Shown here in pieces: positions 27,639 through 36,754 of a stretch of DNA of 64,000 bases. Both the position numbers and the translations under genes were made by a program. The number at the start of each line of letters is the position of its first letter. The stretch's first letter is position 1. The stretch comes from Bacteroidia bacterium (lineage in GTDB: Bacteria; Bacteroidota; Bacteroidia; B-17B0; Aurantibacillaceae). Location: assembly GCA_016787785.1 (NCBI GenBank), contig JAEUTO010000008.1, positions 1 through 64,000 of the forward strand, written 5' to 3'. The notes beneath the pieces were generated by a model that saw nothing but the letters and a program-made list of their open reading frames with translations, was not told where the DNA came from and searched no databases.

Positions 27639-28390
27639 TGGATACAAGTTGGATGGAACGCACCTCGTTATTGGTGGGAAAAAAAGGACTGGAAAAATTA
27701 AATAACGCGCATGTACTTATTGTTGGACTTGGTGGTGTAGGATCTTATGCTGCAGAAGCCATTGCCAGGAGCGGCGTTGGTAAAATGACAATTATTGATG
27801 GTGACACCGTTGACCCCACTAATCGTAACAGACAACTACAAGCTTTGGTTTCAACACATGGGCAAAACAAAGCGCACTTAATGGGTGAAAGAATTAAATT
27901 GATCAATCCGGAGATCGATCTTACCGTTGTAGATTCTTTTAAAACACCCGACGACATGAAAGAATTCATGAAACAAAAATTTACTTATGTTATTGATGCC
28001 ATAGATAGCATTTCGCCAAAATTATATCTATTACAAATGGCCTATTACAATAACCAACGTATTATTTCAAGTATGGGTGCAGGTGGTAAAATGGACCCTA
28101 CCCAGATACAGGTGGTAGATATTTCTAAAACGGAGGTTTGCCCAATGGCCCAGTATGTGCGAAAACGTTTGCGCTACATGAACATTTATAAAGGCATTAA
28201 ATCTGTTTTTAGTGCCGAGAATCCGGCAAAACACTCAATCATGAAAACAGACGGAAGCAAATATAAAAAATCAGCCTATGGTACAATTTCTTACTTACCG
28301 GCAGCATTTGGTTTAACCTGTGCATCGGTTGTTATTAGAGATATTGTTGAATGGAAGGAAGTAAAAACGCCTAAGAAAAAAGCGAAATAA
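27638..28390 (+). CDS. tcdA: tRNA threonylcarbamoyladenosine dehydratase (TcdA/CsdL)
   Basis: 250 residues of the E1/ThiF/MoeB superfamily. The nucleotide-binding GLGGVGSYAAEAIARSGVG lies at about 31-49, DGDTVDPTNRNRQ (about 55-67) contains the ATP-binding Arg/Asn pair, and DAIDSISPK (about 116) follows. TcdA cyclises t6A37 of ANN-decoding tRNAs to ct6A using ATP. The C-terminal part is of the YgdL type rather than the MoeB or ThiF type, with no paired CxxC zinc motifs. It is translationally coupled to the TatD-like gene. Confidence 0.92.
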   Translation: MDTSWMERTSLLVGKKGLEKLNNAHVLIVGLGGVGSYAAEAIARSGVGKMTIIDGDTVDPTNRNRQLQALVSTHGQNKAHLMGERIKLINPEIDLTVVDSFKTPDDMKEFMKQKFTYVIDAIDSISPKLYLLQMAYYNNQRIISSMGAGGKMDPTQIQVVDISKTEVCPMAQYVRKRLRYMNIYKGIKSVFSAENPAKHSIMKTDGSKYKKSAYGTISYLPAAFGLTCASVVIRDIVEWKEVKTPKKKAK

Positions 28391-28528
28391 TCTTTTTAGT
28401 TCACACAACATCTGATAAATACCTTTGTTTAACGCTCTAAAAAAAATACCAATAAGTTCGCTTATCTGGTAATATTGGTTATTTTTACTATTCGTTTTAG
28501 TTGTTAAATTTTATCTATTTACAATTTT

Positions 28529-31500
28529 TTGAAAACAAAATACATAATCCTGTTTATTTTGCTTTGGCAACAAATTGTGTCACAAAAAAGCTTTCAGCCT
28601 GCATTTTACAACCTTGATCCCGAAATTTTCCAGGCAAAAAACGTTAGGCTTATAAAAAAAGATAATAAGAACGGCTTTTGGCTACTTGCAGATAGAGGAC
28701 TGGGGCATTATAACGGCTATTACACGCGTTATTACTCTTACAAAGAAAATGACAAAAATTCGCCTCTAAATAAAAATCTACAAAATCTATTTATTGCCAA
28801 AAACGGCGTTGTTTGGTTTGGTTATGCAAATGAAAGTGCCATAAGCTGTTTTGATCCTGAAACCGAAAAATTCACACATTACAAATCCGACTCCGCAAAA
28901 TCCGGAACATTTCCTCATCAAGGCGTATTGTCTGAATTTTATGAAGATTCGCAGGGTCGATTCTGGATAAGCACATGGGGAGGAGGTTTAGCATTATTGA
29001 ACAGAAAAACCGGACAGTTTGAACAGTATTTAGCTGACGAAAAACGTCCAAAGGCAAATGGTATTCCATTTAATACTGTGAGAGGCATTCTTGAAATTGA
29101 AAAAGACAAATTTTTGGTCACATTTTTTGAAGAAAAGCCTAAGGCGCTGCCCGTTATTTTTGATGCGGCAAAAAAAACTTTCACACCATTTCAAATAGAA
29201 GATTGTTTTAAAAATTTAGATAAAGAAATGGCCGAAACCATTAAACATTGTTTAACGCTGGCTCATTACGTTTACAGAGACAAAAGCGGGGTGTTTTGGT
29301 TTGGCACTTACAGTGGACTGATTTGTATTGACCCCAATAACAAAACTGCCGCGCGTATTTCTGGTAAAGCATTCGATAACAAATTTACAAGCCTCGAAAA
29401 TACCCGTGATTATATTATTGATGACCATAATAATTTATGGACAAATACCGTTAATTCGGGCATTATGATAGTAAACCTTGAAACCAAAAAAGCTTTCTAT
29501 CATAAACAATTATTTAATTGCGAAACATGCGTAGGCAGTAACCTTATTGGTTCTTTTACAAAAGATAATGAAGATAACATTTGGGTTAACCATGGCAATG
29601 GCGGAGTTAGCGTGTATTATCCATTACGGCAAGAATTCAGAGTAAAACTTTGGGCGGATCTTAATCTGGATTTTACAAATCCTTCACATCAAAGCATTCC
29701 GGTAAATCAAATGCTCTTGCGCGGCAAAGACAAACTGTATATTTCAAATGCAAACGGTATTGCGGTTTACAATTACAAAACCGACAGCCTTTTAAAACCC
29801 ATACAGTCATCTAAAAAAAAGGCGCTGGGCGGTAGAGAAAAACATATTTTAAGCTTTAAGATTTTTAATAATAATTTATTTTATCAGGCTATAACCAACG
29901 AACTTGTACCTCATGTTGTAAAGCAAAACCTTAAAACAAGAGAGGAAACCAGTTTCAAAGAGGATACCCTAATTAATTCAATTTTCTTTTATACAGATAG
30001 CTTATTGCCACCCATGGGAATTTTTGGCTCAACTGACAATTATAAGGTGTATAACGAACAACTAAATAAATTTGAAAAACTTTATATTCCCGAAAAAAGC
30101 ACTGCTGCTGAGCCATATTATTCGGAAATTTTAAAGAATGGGAAATACTTTTTTGGATGTGGCACAAGAGGTTTTTTTACTTTTGACCCGCGCTCAAAAA
30201 AGAGCATGAAATATTCAAGCGAAAAACAAAGAGATAAACCTTTTGCAGACAGCACTATTAACGCATATTACTACGATAAGACTTCTACTGTTTGGATAGC
30301 CTGTAGTAACGGAATTTACTCGTTTGATGAGAATACCGAAGAAATAAAGAATTGGAATAATGAAATCGGCATAAATAACCTATCCATTCTGCAGATAGCA
30401 ACCGATGCAAAAAAAGATCTTTGGTTTGCCTCCAGTAAGGATCTTTTTAATTTTAATTTTAAAACCAAAAATTTATACAAATACACAAAAGACCTGGGGT
30501 TAAACGGCGATGGCTTTAATCACAAAAGAGCTTTAGCTTATATTCCGGTTGCGGATGACGGCAACATTTTTTTTGCAACAATAAAAGGGTTACTGATGGT
30601 TAACCCATCAAAATTACAAGTTCCGCAAACTGCCCCAAGATTGTCTATTTACAACGTAAGCATTAATGATTCGGCATTGTCGAAGAATGAATTAAATGAT
30701 TTTTTAAATTCAAACATAAATTTAAACTGGGATAAAAATTTTATAACCTTTGAGTTAAATACCAATCAGGTATTTACACCCACTCCAAATAAATTTTATT
30801 ATAAATTAATTGGGTTGGAAGACAAATGGATCGATAACGGGCCCTCAAATAAAATACGATTTGCAAACTTAAACGACGGAACTTATCAATTACAAGTAAA
30901 ATGTATAAACTCGTATAATATCGAAAGCGAAATTCTAACTCAGAAATTCGTGATCACCCAACCTTTTTGGAAAACCTGGTGGTTTATTTTGCTTTGCATT
31001 TTAGCACTTTTCGGAGCAATGATATTGGTTATTAAACATAGGGAAAAAGCCTCGGAACTTAGAAAATTGCAATTAGAAGATACTATTAAAGAAAGAACGA
31101 AAGAGATAATGCTTCAAAAAGAAGTAATTGAAGAAAAACAAAAAGAATTAACGGATTCCATAAAATATGCGCAGCGTATACAAAATGCTCTTTTGGCCAG
31201 TAAATCAATTTTAGATAAGCATTTGAAAAATTATTTTATTTATTTTAACCCAAAAGATATTGTGAGCGGTGATTTTTATTGGGCAACAAGTATGCACGAT
31301 AAGTTTTATTTAATTATTGCAGACAGCACCGGTCACGGTGTACCAGGCGCTTTTATGAGTCTTTTAAATATTAATTTTTTAAATGAGGCCATAAATGAAA
31401 AAAACATTCAACAACCTAATTTGATCTTAGACCATGTGCGCCAACGCCTTGTCCAAAATTTGGCAGAAGACGGCAGCGCCGAAGGAGGAAAAGATGGTAT

Positions 31501-31900
31501 GGACTGCAGCTTATTATGCTTCGACTTTAAAGCTAAAATATTAGAATTTGCCTGCGCCAACAACCCTGTTTTAATTGTGAGAAAAGGGGTTGCTATAGAG
31601 CCTGAAAGCGACAGGATGCCGGTAGGTAAATCTCCAAAGGAAACAACGCCGTTTACAAATCATAAATTTAGTTTAGAAAGCGGTGATGTGATCTATGCCC
31701 TTACCGATGGATATGCAGATCAGTTTGGTGGTGAAAACGGAAAAAAATTGAAATACAAATATCTCAAACAATTGATATTAGACAATAATCATCTAGGTTT
31801 AAGCGAGCAGCAGCAGGTTTTAATGAATAATTTTGTTGCCTGGAAGCGCGACAATGAGCAGGTTGACGATGTTTGCATTGCAGGCATAAAAATTATTTAG
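28529..31900 (+). CDS. Two-component-type propeller / Y_Y_Y sensor with SpoIIE phosphatase output
   Basis: 1123 residues starting at a TTG (no ATG fits before the signal peptide KTKYIILFILLWQQIVSQ). The periplasmic part is a two-component-regulator propeller (GVWFGYANES, RFWISTWGGGL, NLWTNTVNSG, TVWIACSNG) followed by a Y_Y_Y domain (about 750-810). One transmembrane helix (about 814-838) and a coiled coil lead to a SpoIIE/PP2C domain from about 905, with KDIVSGDFYW, DSTGHGVPGA and DGYADQFGG. It lacks the histidine-kinase and regulator domains of hybrid sensors with the same front end, so the output is protein dephosphorylation. The gene stands alone. Ligand and substrate are unknown. Confidence 0.9.
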   Translation: MKTKYIILFILLWQQIVSQKSFQPAFYNLDPEIFQAKNVRLIKKDNKNGFWLLADRGLGHYNGYYTRYYSYKENDKNSPLNKNLQNLFIAKNGVVWFGYANESAISCFDPETEKFTHYKSDSAKSGTFPHQGVLSEFYEDSQGRFWISTWGGGLALLNRKTGQFEQYLADEKRPKANGIPFNTVRGILEIEKDKFLVTFFEEKPKALPVIFDAAKKTFTPFQIEDCFKNLDKEMAETIKHCLTLAHYVYRDKSGVFWFGTYSGLICIDPNNKTAARISGKAFDNKFTSLENTRDYIIDDHNNLWTNTVNSGIMIVNLETKKAFYHKQLFNCETCVGSNLIGSFTKDNEDNIWVNHGNGGVSVYYPLRQEFRVKLWADLNLDFTNPSHQSIPVNQMLLRGKDKLYISNANGIAVYNYKTDSLLKPIQSSKKKALGGREKHILSFKIFNNNLFYQAITNELVPHVVKQNLKTREETSFKEDTLINSIFFYTDSLLPPMGIFGSTDNYKVYNEQLNKFEKLYIPEKSTAAEPYYSEILKNGKYFFGCGTRGFFTFDPRSKKSMKYSSEKQRDKPFADSTINAYYYDKTSTVWIACSNGIYSFDENTEEIKNWNNEIGINNLSILQIATDAKKDLWFASSKDLFNFNFKTKNLYKYTKDLGLNGDGFNHKRALAYIPVADDGNIFFATIKGLLMVNPSKLQVPQTAPRLSIYNVSINDSALSKNELNDFLNSNINLNWDKNFITFELNTNQVFTPTPNKFYYKLIGLEDKWIDNGPSNKIRFANLNDGTYQLQVKCINSYNIESEILTQKFVITQPFWKTWWFILLCILALFGAMILVIKHREKASELRKLQLEDTIKERTKEIMLQKEVIEEKQKELTDSIKYAQRIQNALLASKSILDKHLKNYFIYFNPKDIVSGDFYWATSMHDKFYLIIADSTGHGVPGAFMSLLNINFLNEAINEKNIQQPNLILDHVRQRLVQNLAEDGSAEGGKDGMDCSLLCFDFKAKILEFACANNPVLIVRKGVAIEPESDRMPVGKSPKETTPFTNHKFSLESGDVIYALTDGYADQFGGENGKKLKYKYLKQLILDNNHLGLSEQQQVLMNNFVAWKRDNEQVDDVCIAGIKII

Positions 31901-32369
31901 TACCGCGCCATTTTAAACAAGCAAATTTTAACCTACCCCGCAACAGATTTGTTAAACAAGAACTTATTTTAATTTTAAGAAAAGGGATATTTATTTATTT
32001 AGGCCCATTAAGATCATCAATACAAAAGCGAAAAGAATTTGATACGAAAGATGTTTAGAAAAGAACATTTCGTTAGCAGTGATAATTAAACGATTCATAA
32101 AGGGTTTTTTGAGATTTTTATACAGTTATAAATATCACTAATATGTTTTTAAAATACCAGCATTTTAACACTCTTAAATTGCCAATTTAGACAAATTAAA
32201 GTTTTTACCCCCTAAAAAACAGACCTGTTTAATGTAAAAAGCCTTGCAATACAACCGGTATTTTCCTTCTTCACCCTCACTTTGGAGTACTTTAATATCA
32301 AATACTAAAACACAATCTGGGTTAAAGACAAAAAAAACTCCCTCGTTTTGGGAGGGAGTTTAAAAAATT
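31901..32369. other. 469-bp region without a recognisable gene
   Basis: I find no convincing reading frame or RNA gene here. Two short palindromes are visible: a 15-bp one (TAAATTG C CAATTTA, 32175-32189) and an AAACAG/CTGTTT pair near 32216-32230. The only clear element is the terminator at 32331-32361, which belongs to the convergent gene on the right. Confidence 0.5.
32331..32361 (-). terminator. Terminator of the 32370-33035 gene
   Basis: A perfect 10-bp stem (32335-32344 with 32352-32361, ACTCCCTC core) with a 7-nt loop runs into a T-run on the minus strand, 8 nt after the gene's stop codon. Confidence 0.9.
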
Positions 32370-33035
32370 TTATTCTGTTTCTTCTTTTGGCGTATCACCA
32401 ACTTTTTCAACTTCAACATCTGATTTAGTTGAAGCGCTGGCAGAAGGATAATAGGAATTGAATTCATTTACTGAATTGGCAACCTGTTCTTTTCTGAAAG
32501 TAAATTTATCAAGGTTCTCCCAGGTTGCAATTTGATCTTTTAAATAAGGTTTAATTTCTTTTTTATAGAATTTTGGATTAAGGCGTTTCATTTCGCGTAA
32601 CTCTGCTGACGCCTGATCGGCTTTTGTATCCTGAATAAAATAAATACTCTCAATACCCGGTTGACCCATTACCTGACCATCAAATTTATATTCATAAAAA
32701 CAAAGGCGTCCTTTTGAAAGATATTCTACATAAACTTCAGCATCTTCCAACGGCATTAGAACAAAATTCCTACCATCAAAGCCATAACATTTTGCTTTTT
32801 TTGGACTGATAGCAACAACTTTTCCGGGTCCTTTTGCTTTAAAATTAAATCCTTTATAAAAATCAGCTTCGCCACCAATTGGATTGGATTGTACCTCGCC
32901 TTTAATTGTATCTCCCTTTAAATTACAGTAATAACCCGGTGTAAGCGTAGGAGCCATCTTTGGGTCTTTACCCTTTGGCTGTGCCATTATAACAGCTGTA
33001 GAAGCTATAAATAACGCTGAAAGCAATTTCTTCAT
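32370..33035 (-). CDS. Exported protein of unknown function
   Basis: 221 residues with a clear signal peptide (MKKLLSALFIASTAVIMAQ). The mature part starts with a lysine-rich segment and a small beta-rich domain (GYYCNLKGDTIKGEVQ, about 34-49; PGKVVAISPKKAKCYGFDG, about 68-86) that resembles Bacteroidota proteins in which a 'KGDTIKG' turn opens a barrel-like domain. The C-terminal 60 residues are acidic, ending in SDVEVEKVGDTPKEE. No family is assigned. It has its own consensus promoter (33059-33089) and strong terminator, so it is a single-gene unit. Confidence 0.65.
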   Translation of the reverse strand: MKKLLSALFIASTAVIMAQPKGKDPKMAPTLTPGYYCNLKGDTIKGEVQSNPIGGEADFYKGFNFKAKGPGKVVAISPKKAKCYGFDGRNFVLMPLEDAEVYVEYLSKGRLCFYEYKFDGQVMGQPGIESIYFIQDTKADQASAELREMKRLNPKFYKKEIKPYLKDQIATWENLDKFTFRKEQVANSVNEFNSYYPSASASTKSDVEVEKVGDTPKEETE

Positions 33036-33058
33036 AATTTTAGATTTGTAATTAATAC

Positions 33059-33089
33059 CAAATATATTTATATATGCTTTAAACTCAAA
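33059..33089 (-). promoter_or_regulatory. Consensus Bacteroidota promoter for the 32370-33035 gene
   Basis: On the minus strand TTTG (33089-33086) and TATATTTG (33066-33059) are separated by 19 nt, matching both elements exactly. There are 23 nt from the -7 box to the ATG. Confidence 0.75.
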
Positions 33090-33130
33090 ATTTAAAGACT
33101 CATTTTATGATTTTTTAAAGTAATGGGTAT

Positions 33131-33162
33131 AAAAAATCCCCCAAAACAGCGTTTTGAGGGAT
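33131..33162 (-). terminator. Terminator of clpP
   Basis: A hairpin with stem 33136-33147 / 33151-33162 (one mismatch, 3-nt loop) is followed by six T on the minus strand, 17 nt after the clpP stop. Confidence 0.88.
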
Positions 33163-33179
33163 CTTAAGAGAAGTTATTG

Positions 33180-33851
33180 TTATTTTCTTTCTAGAACCTC
33201 ATCTATCATACCGTAATCTTTAGCTTCCTGTGCTATCATCCAATAGTCACGATCGCTATCAGCCCATACTTTTTCATAGGTTTGTCCGCTATGTGTAGCA
33301 ATGATATCGTACAATTCTTTCTTTAATTTCTGGATCTCGCGAGCAGTAATTTCTATGTCACTTGCCTGCCCTTCGGCGCCGCCTAATGGTTGGTGGATCA
33401 TAATACGTGCATGTTTTAATGCAGTACGTTTTCCTTTTGCTCCGGCACACTGTAACACGGCACCCATACTTGCAGCCATACCTGTACAAATAGTTGCTAC
33501 ATCCGGCTTAATGATCTGCATAGTATCATAAATACCTAATCCTGCATAAACAGATCCGCCGGGAGAGTTAACGTAGATCTGAATATCTTTTTTAGCATCA
33601 ACGCTTTCTAAAAAAAGCAATTGCGCCTGAACGATATTAGCAACCTGGTCGTTAATACCTGTTCCTAAAAAGATGATACGGTCCATCATCAAACGCGAAA
33701 AAACGTCCATTTGCGCTACGTTAAGCTGGCGCTCTTCGATAATATATGGAGTTAAAGAAGACTGGATACGTGAAGTATAACTATCATAAGTTAAACTATT
33801 AATGCCTACATGTTTTGTAGCATATTTTTTGAATTCATTATTGTCGAACAT
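33180..33851 (-). CDS. clpP: ATP-dependent Clp protease proteolytic subunit
   Basis: 223 residues with the ClpP serine-protease signatures: the catalytic Ser in GMAASMGAVL (about 120-129), the catalytic His in RIMIHQPLGG (about 145-154), and the Asp expected in the following DIEITAREI / DRDYWM region. FLGTGINDQVAN (about 60) is the hydrophobic-pocket strand. Cytosolic ClpP tetradecamers degrade unfolded proteins fed by ClpX. The about 25-residue N-terminal extension is usual in Bacteroidota. clpX and tig are not adjacent, unlike in many genomes. A full consensus promoter and a terminator show a monocistronic unit. Confidence 0.97.
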   Translation of the reverse strand: MFDNNEFKKYATKHVGINSLTYDSYTSRIQSSLTPYIIEERQLNVAQMDVFSRLMMDRIIFLGTGINDQVANIVQAQLLFLESVDAKKDIQIYVNSPGGSVYAGLGIYDTMQIIKPDVATICTGMAASMGAVLQCAGAKGKRTALKHARIMIHQPLGGAEGQASDIEITAREIQKLKKELYDIIATHSGQTYEKVWADSDRDYWMIAQEAKDYGMIDEVLERK

Positions 33852-33873
33852 AATTTTAAATTTTTAATTAAAC

Positions 33874-33905
33874 CAAATGTAGTGTTTGGATGTTGTTCTT
33901 TCAAA
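33874..33905 (-). promoter_or_regulatory. Consensus Bacteroidota promoter for clpP
   Basis: On the minus strand TTTG (33905-33902) and TACATTTG (33881-33874) are separated by 20 nt, both exact matches. The -7 box is 22 nt from the clpP ATG. Confidence 0.78.
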
Positions 33906-34070
33906 TAATGTGCAAAATTTTATTAACGCTAAATTGTCATGTATTGGGCTTTTTGAACAAAGCAGTAAAATTGAGAAGAATTTATCCATTGATTAACTTT
34001 TAGCTGTTATTAAGTTAATTGATAATGAGATAATTAAGCCTAAAAAAATGCAAATTTTGCAGTATAAATC

Positions 34071-34922
34071 GTGAAAGACAGTTATTGTATATTAAACGGT
34101 CATTTGATCAGCATTTACGAACCAAGTGTTGCGTTCAACAACCGCGCCTTCAGGTATGGCGACGCTTTGTTTGAGAGTATACGTTTTTGCAACAACAAGG
34201 TAATGTTCTTACGCGACCATATTACGCGTTTAAAATTAGGCATGACAGTTTTGCGCATGAACCTGCCAGCCGAATTTAATACCGAGAACATTAACGAGCT
34301 AATAATGCAATTATTAAAACATAATACGCATGCGCCAAATGCCAGAATAAGGTTAACGGTTTTTAGAAATGAAGGTGGTTATTATACACCCGAAACAAAT
34401 GATATTTCATTTTTAATCGAAAGCGAGGAAATTGAAGGCCCTTACGAATTAAATCAAAAAGGTTTTTGGGTGGATGTTTATTCTGATCTGAAAAAACCCA
34501 TAAACAAATTATCCAACTTAAAAACAGCAAATGCTTTGTTTTACGTAATGGCCGGTTTGGCAAAACAAAGTATGAAGCTGGATGAATGCTTTTTAATTAA
34601 CGATACCGGAACAATTTGCGAAAGCATAAGTTCCAATATTTTTATTGTGAAGAATGGCACCATTTACACACCGCCTTTAAGTGAAGGTTGCGTAGCGGGT
34701 ATTATGCGCAAACAAATAATGAACTTAGCTACACAAAATAAAATTCTAACGTTTGAAAGCCCTGTTACTATTAACACGCTAATGAACGGTGATGAAGTTT
34801 TTTTAACTAACAGCATTAAAGGCATACAATGGGTGGGCCAGTTCAAACAAAAATATTACACTAATAAATTTGCACAATTATTTACAGATAAACTAAACCA
34901 ACTTACAACAGCCATACAATAA
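34071..34922 (+). CDS. Class IV PLP aminotransferase (IlvE / PabC-like)
   Basis: 283 residues from a GTG start. The fold-type IV motifs are present: FNNRAFRYGDALFES (about 22-36), Arg in HITRLKLGM (about 46-54), the PLP-binding lysine in NKLSNLKTANALFYV (about 145-159), the glutamate in INDTGTICESISSNIF (about 172-190), and FLTNSIKGIQWV (about 243-254). This family includes branched-chain aminotransferase, D-amino-acid transaminase and 4-amino-4-deoxychorismate lyase. At this length the sequence fits PabC-like or BCAT-like members and I cannot choose between them. The next gene starts within 2 nt. Confidence 0.88.
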   Translation: MKDSYCILNGHLISIYEPSVAFNNRAFRYGDALFESIRFCNNKVMFLRDHITRLKLGMTVLRMNLPAEFNTENINELIMQLLKHNTHAPNARIRLTVFRNEGGYYTPETNDISFLIESEEIEGPYELNQKGFWVDVYSDLKKPINKLSNLKTANALFYVMAGLAKQSMKLDECFLINDTGTICESISSNIFIVKNGTIYTPPLSEGCVAGIMRKQIMNLATQNKILTFESPVTINTLMNGDEVFLTNSIKGIQWVGQFKQKYYTNKFAQLFTDKLNQLTTAIQ

Positions 34923-34923
34923 T

Positions 34924-35316
34924 ATGTACCAACAAATTATAGGCGTTATTGAAGCCACACTTAAGACCCTTGGCATAAACGCCACTGAAGCAAAGGTAAA
35001 TGAAGGACAGTATAACATCAGCAAAGATAAAAGCACAGAAGTGTTGCTGGATGTGTGGGAAGAAAATGAACGTGTGTTCTTTCAGGCCTTAAGCCCGGTA
35101 ACAAAGTTACAAGATCCAAAAAAAGCAGAAGTATTAATGATGTTGCTTGAAGAGAATCATGGTTTGGTAGAAGCTTCATTTACAATAGCCAAAGATGATA
35201 TCATTATAAAAGAAACCATTGAGTGTTCGGCCTTCTTTAATCAGGAAAGAGCCATTGCTACTATATCGCGTATTGCTTTTTATTCGGAGACATACAGGAA
35301 GAAGTGGGAAATGTAG
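34924..35316 (+). CDS. YbjN-like protein
   Basis: 130 residues, soluble, with the alternating strand-helix pattern of the YbjN/type III secretion chaperone-like fold (VLLDVWEENERVFFQALSPV, about 39-58; ASFTIAKDDIIIKETIECS, about 86-104). Family members are small cytosolic proteins often linked to chaperone functions, with no known enzyme activity. The start is 1 nt after the aminotransferase stop, so the two are cotranscribed. No function can be given beyond the fold. Confidence 0.65.
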   Translation: MYQQIIGVIEATLKTLGINATEAKVNEGQYNISKDKSTEVLLDVWEENERVFFQALSPVTKLQDPKKAEVLMMLLEENHGLVEASFTIAKDDIIIKETIECSAFFNQERAIATISRIAFYSETYRKKWEM

Positions 35317-35333
35317 TAGGGTTTTAGGATTTA

Positions 35334-35359
35334 TGACATAAGATTTAAGACTTATGTCA
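35334..35359. terminator. Hairpin between convergent genes
   Basis: A 9-bp perfect stem, TGACATAAG (35334-35342) with CTTATGTCA (35351-35359), has an 8-nt loop. It lies between the YbjN-like gene and the glycosyltransferase and includes the latter's TGA stop. A T-rich stretch follows on the plus strand, so it may terminate the rightward transcript. Confidence 0.5.
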
Positions 35360-36667
35360 AGAAATTTTTTCTAACAATTTACATAATTCCTTCGTCAATT
35401 CTTTACGGCTGTATTTATTTACCTCGACCTCTTTAGCTTCTGTTACTTTGCCATTAAAGTAAGCAAGAATATTTTTTTCCAGAGTTACCTCATCGTTAAA
35501 ATCACTTATCAAACCTGTATTGGTCTCGTTAATAATTTTTGCAAGATCGCCATCTACAGGACCAATTGCCAATATGGGGACTTTGGCAGACATGTATTCA
35601 AAAAATTTACCGGTTAAAATACCCTTTGCATTTTTGGTATTGTTAACCAACAATAACAATAATTTAGAGCGCTGCTGCTCTTCTATTACTTTATTGTGTG
35701 GCAAATATTCTATTTTATTTACGAATTGAGTCAAACCAAATTGTTCAATTTGCTCTTTTACATAAATATCAATTTTACCAACTAATTTAATTTCTAATTG
35801 CTTTCTAAGATCTGAATTCTCAGTTATTATTTTTTTCAAAACCTTCCACAACACCTGCGGATTGCGATCCTTAACTAAAGTACCAATATGGGCAATACTA
35901 AATTTTTTATCTTTATTGATAGCTCCGGTTTGCAGATCTTCCGTATCAAAACCGTTGGTAATTACTTTAAATTTATCAAGATCCTTTCCTCCGGCCGTCT
36001 TATACATTTCCAAGAACTCATCGCTCATGGTTTGGCCAACACTTAAAACAATATTGGCATTTTGCAGAACTGATAATTCTTGTTTGTGATGTTTGGCATC
36101 TGCACTCTTACTCAACATTAATTTTTCATAAAAATCGATGTTGGTCCATGGGTCACGAAAATCAGCGATCCACTTTAAATTGTTGTGTTTTTGTTTTAAG
36201 CCTAAGGCAATTAAATGCATAGAGTGCGGCGGCCCGCTGCTAATAACAAGATCAATAGCGTTCTTTTGAATGTATTCGCTCAGATATTTTATACTTGGTT
36301 TTATCCAGTATTTACGTGCGTCAGGAATAAAAAAATTCCCTCTTATCCACACGCTTATTTTTTCGGTTAGGCCGGCCTTTTTATTCTCGCTCAAAAAAGA
36401 AGCATTTATTTTATCATCTTTTTTTCTGCCGATAAATTTTTTGTAGAAGTCATAGGGTTCCCAGATAGGCGTCTTTAAAACCGTTGTTCCCTTCGGTATA
36501 TCTTTTTGAAGACTATCATCTATCACCGGCATCTCACCGTTCTCGGCTGTGTAAACAACAGGCTCAAAACCAAACTCGCGCATGTACTTTACAAATTTAA
36601 GCCAGCGTTGTACACCTGCCCCACCACTTGGCGGCCAATAATAAGTAAGAATAAGTACCTTCTTCAT
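35357..36667 (-). CDS. GT4-family glycosyltransferase (GT-B fold)
   Basis: 436 residues. The N-terminal domain opens with MKKVLILTYYWPPSGGAGVQRW, the standard GT4 glycine-rich acceptor loop. The C-terminal domain has AHIGTLVKDRNPQVLW (about 258-273) and the EX7E-like region around GILTGKFFEYMSAKVPILAIG (about 342-362). GT4 enzymes use nucleotide-activated sugars in the cytosol, usually for capsule, lipopolysaccharide or exopolysaccharide. No other biosynthetic glycan genes adjoin it. The gene stands alone, with a hairpin at each end. Confidence 0.9.
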   Translation of the reverse strand: MKKVLILTYYWPPSGGAGVQRWLKFVKYMREFGFEPVVYTAENGEMPVIDDSLQKDIPKGTTVLKTPIWEPYDFYKKFIGRKKDDKINASFLSENKKAGLTEKISVWIRGNFFIPDARKYWIKPSIKYLSEYIQKNAIDLVISSGPPHSMHLIALGLKQKHNNLKWIADFRDPWTNIDFYEKLMLSKSADAKHHKQELSVLQNANIVLSVGQTMSDEFLEMYKTAGGKDLDKFKVITNGFDTEDLQTGAINKDKKFSIAHIGTLVKDRNPQVLWKVLKKIITENSDLRKQLEIKLVGKIDIYVKEQIEQFGLTQFVNKIEYLPHNKVIEEQQRSKLLLLLVNNTKNAKGILTGKFFEYMSAKVPILAIGPVDGDLAKIINETNTGLISDFNDEVTLEKNILAYFNGKVTEAKEVEVNKYSRKELTKELCKLLEKIS

Positions 36668-36702
36668 TTAGTAATGTAAAACTACAAATATTATTCTAAT
36701 GA

Positions 36703-36734
36703 AAATAGCCGCAATCTTTGGATCGCGGCTATTT
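36703..36734 (-). terminator. Likely terminator of the 36755-39286 gene
   Basis: A perfect 10-bp stem (AAATAGCCGC, 36703-36712, with 36725-36734) with a 12-nt loop lies 21 nt after the stop codon. The T-run on the minus strand is short. Confidence 0.65.
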
Positions 36735-36754
36735 AAACAAATGATTAAGCTAAA

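Noticed and set aside
31873-32058. 61-residue frame at the end of the SpoIIE sensor gene
   Set aside because: It overlaps the end of a well-supported gene in another frame and has no domain or conserved feature.
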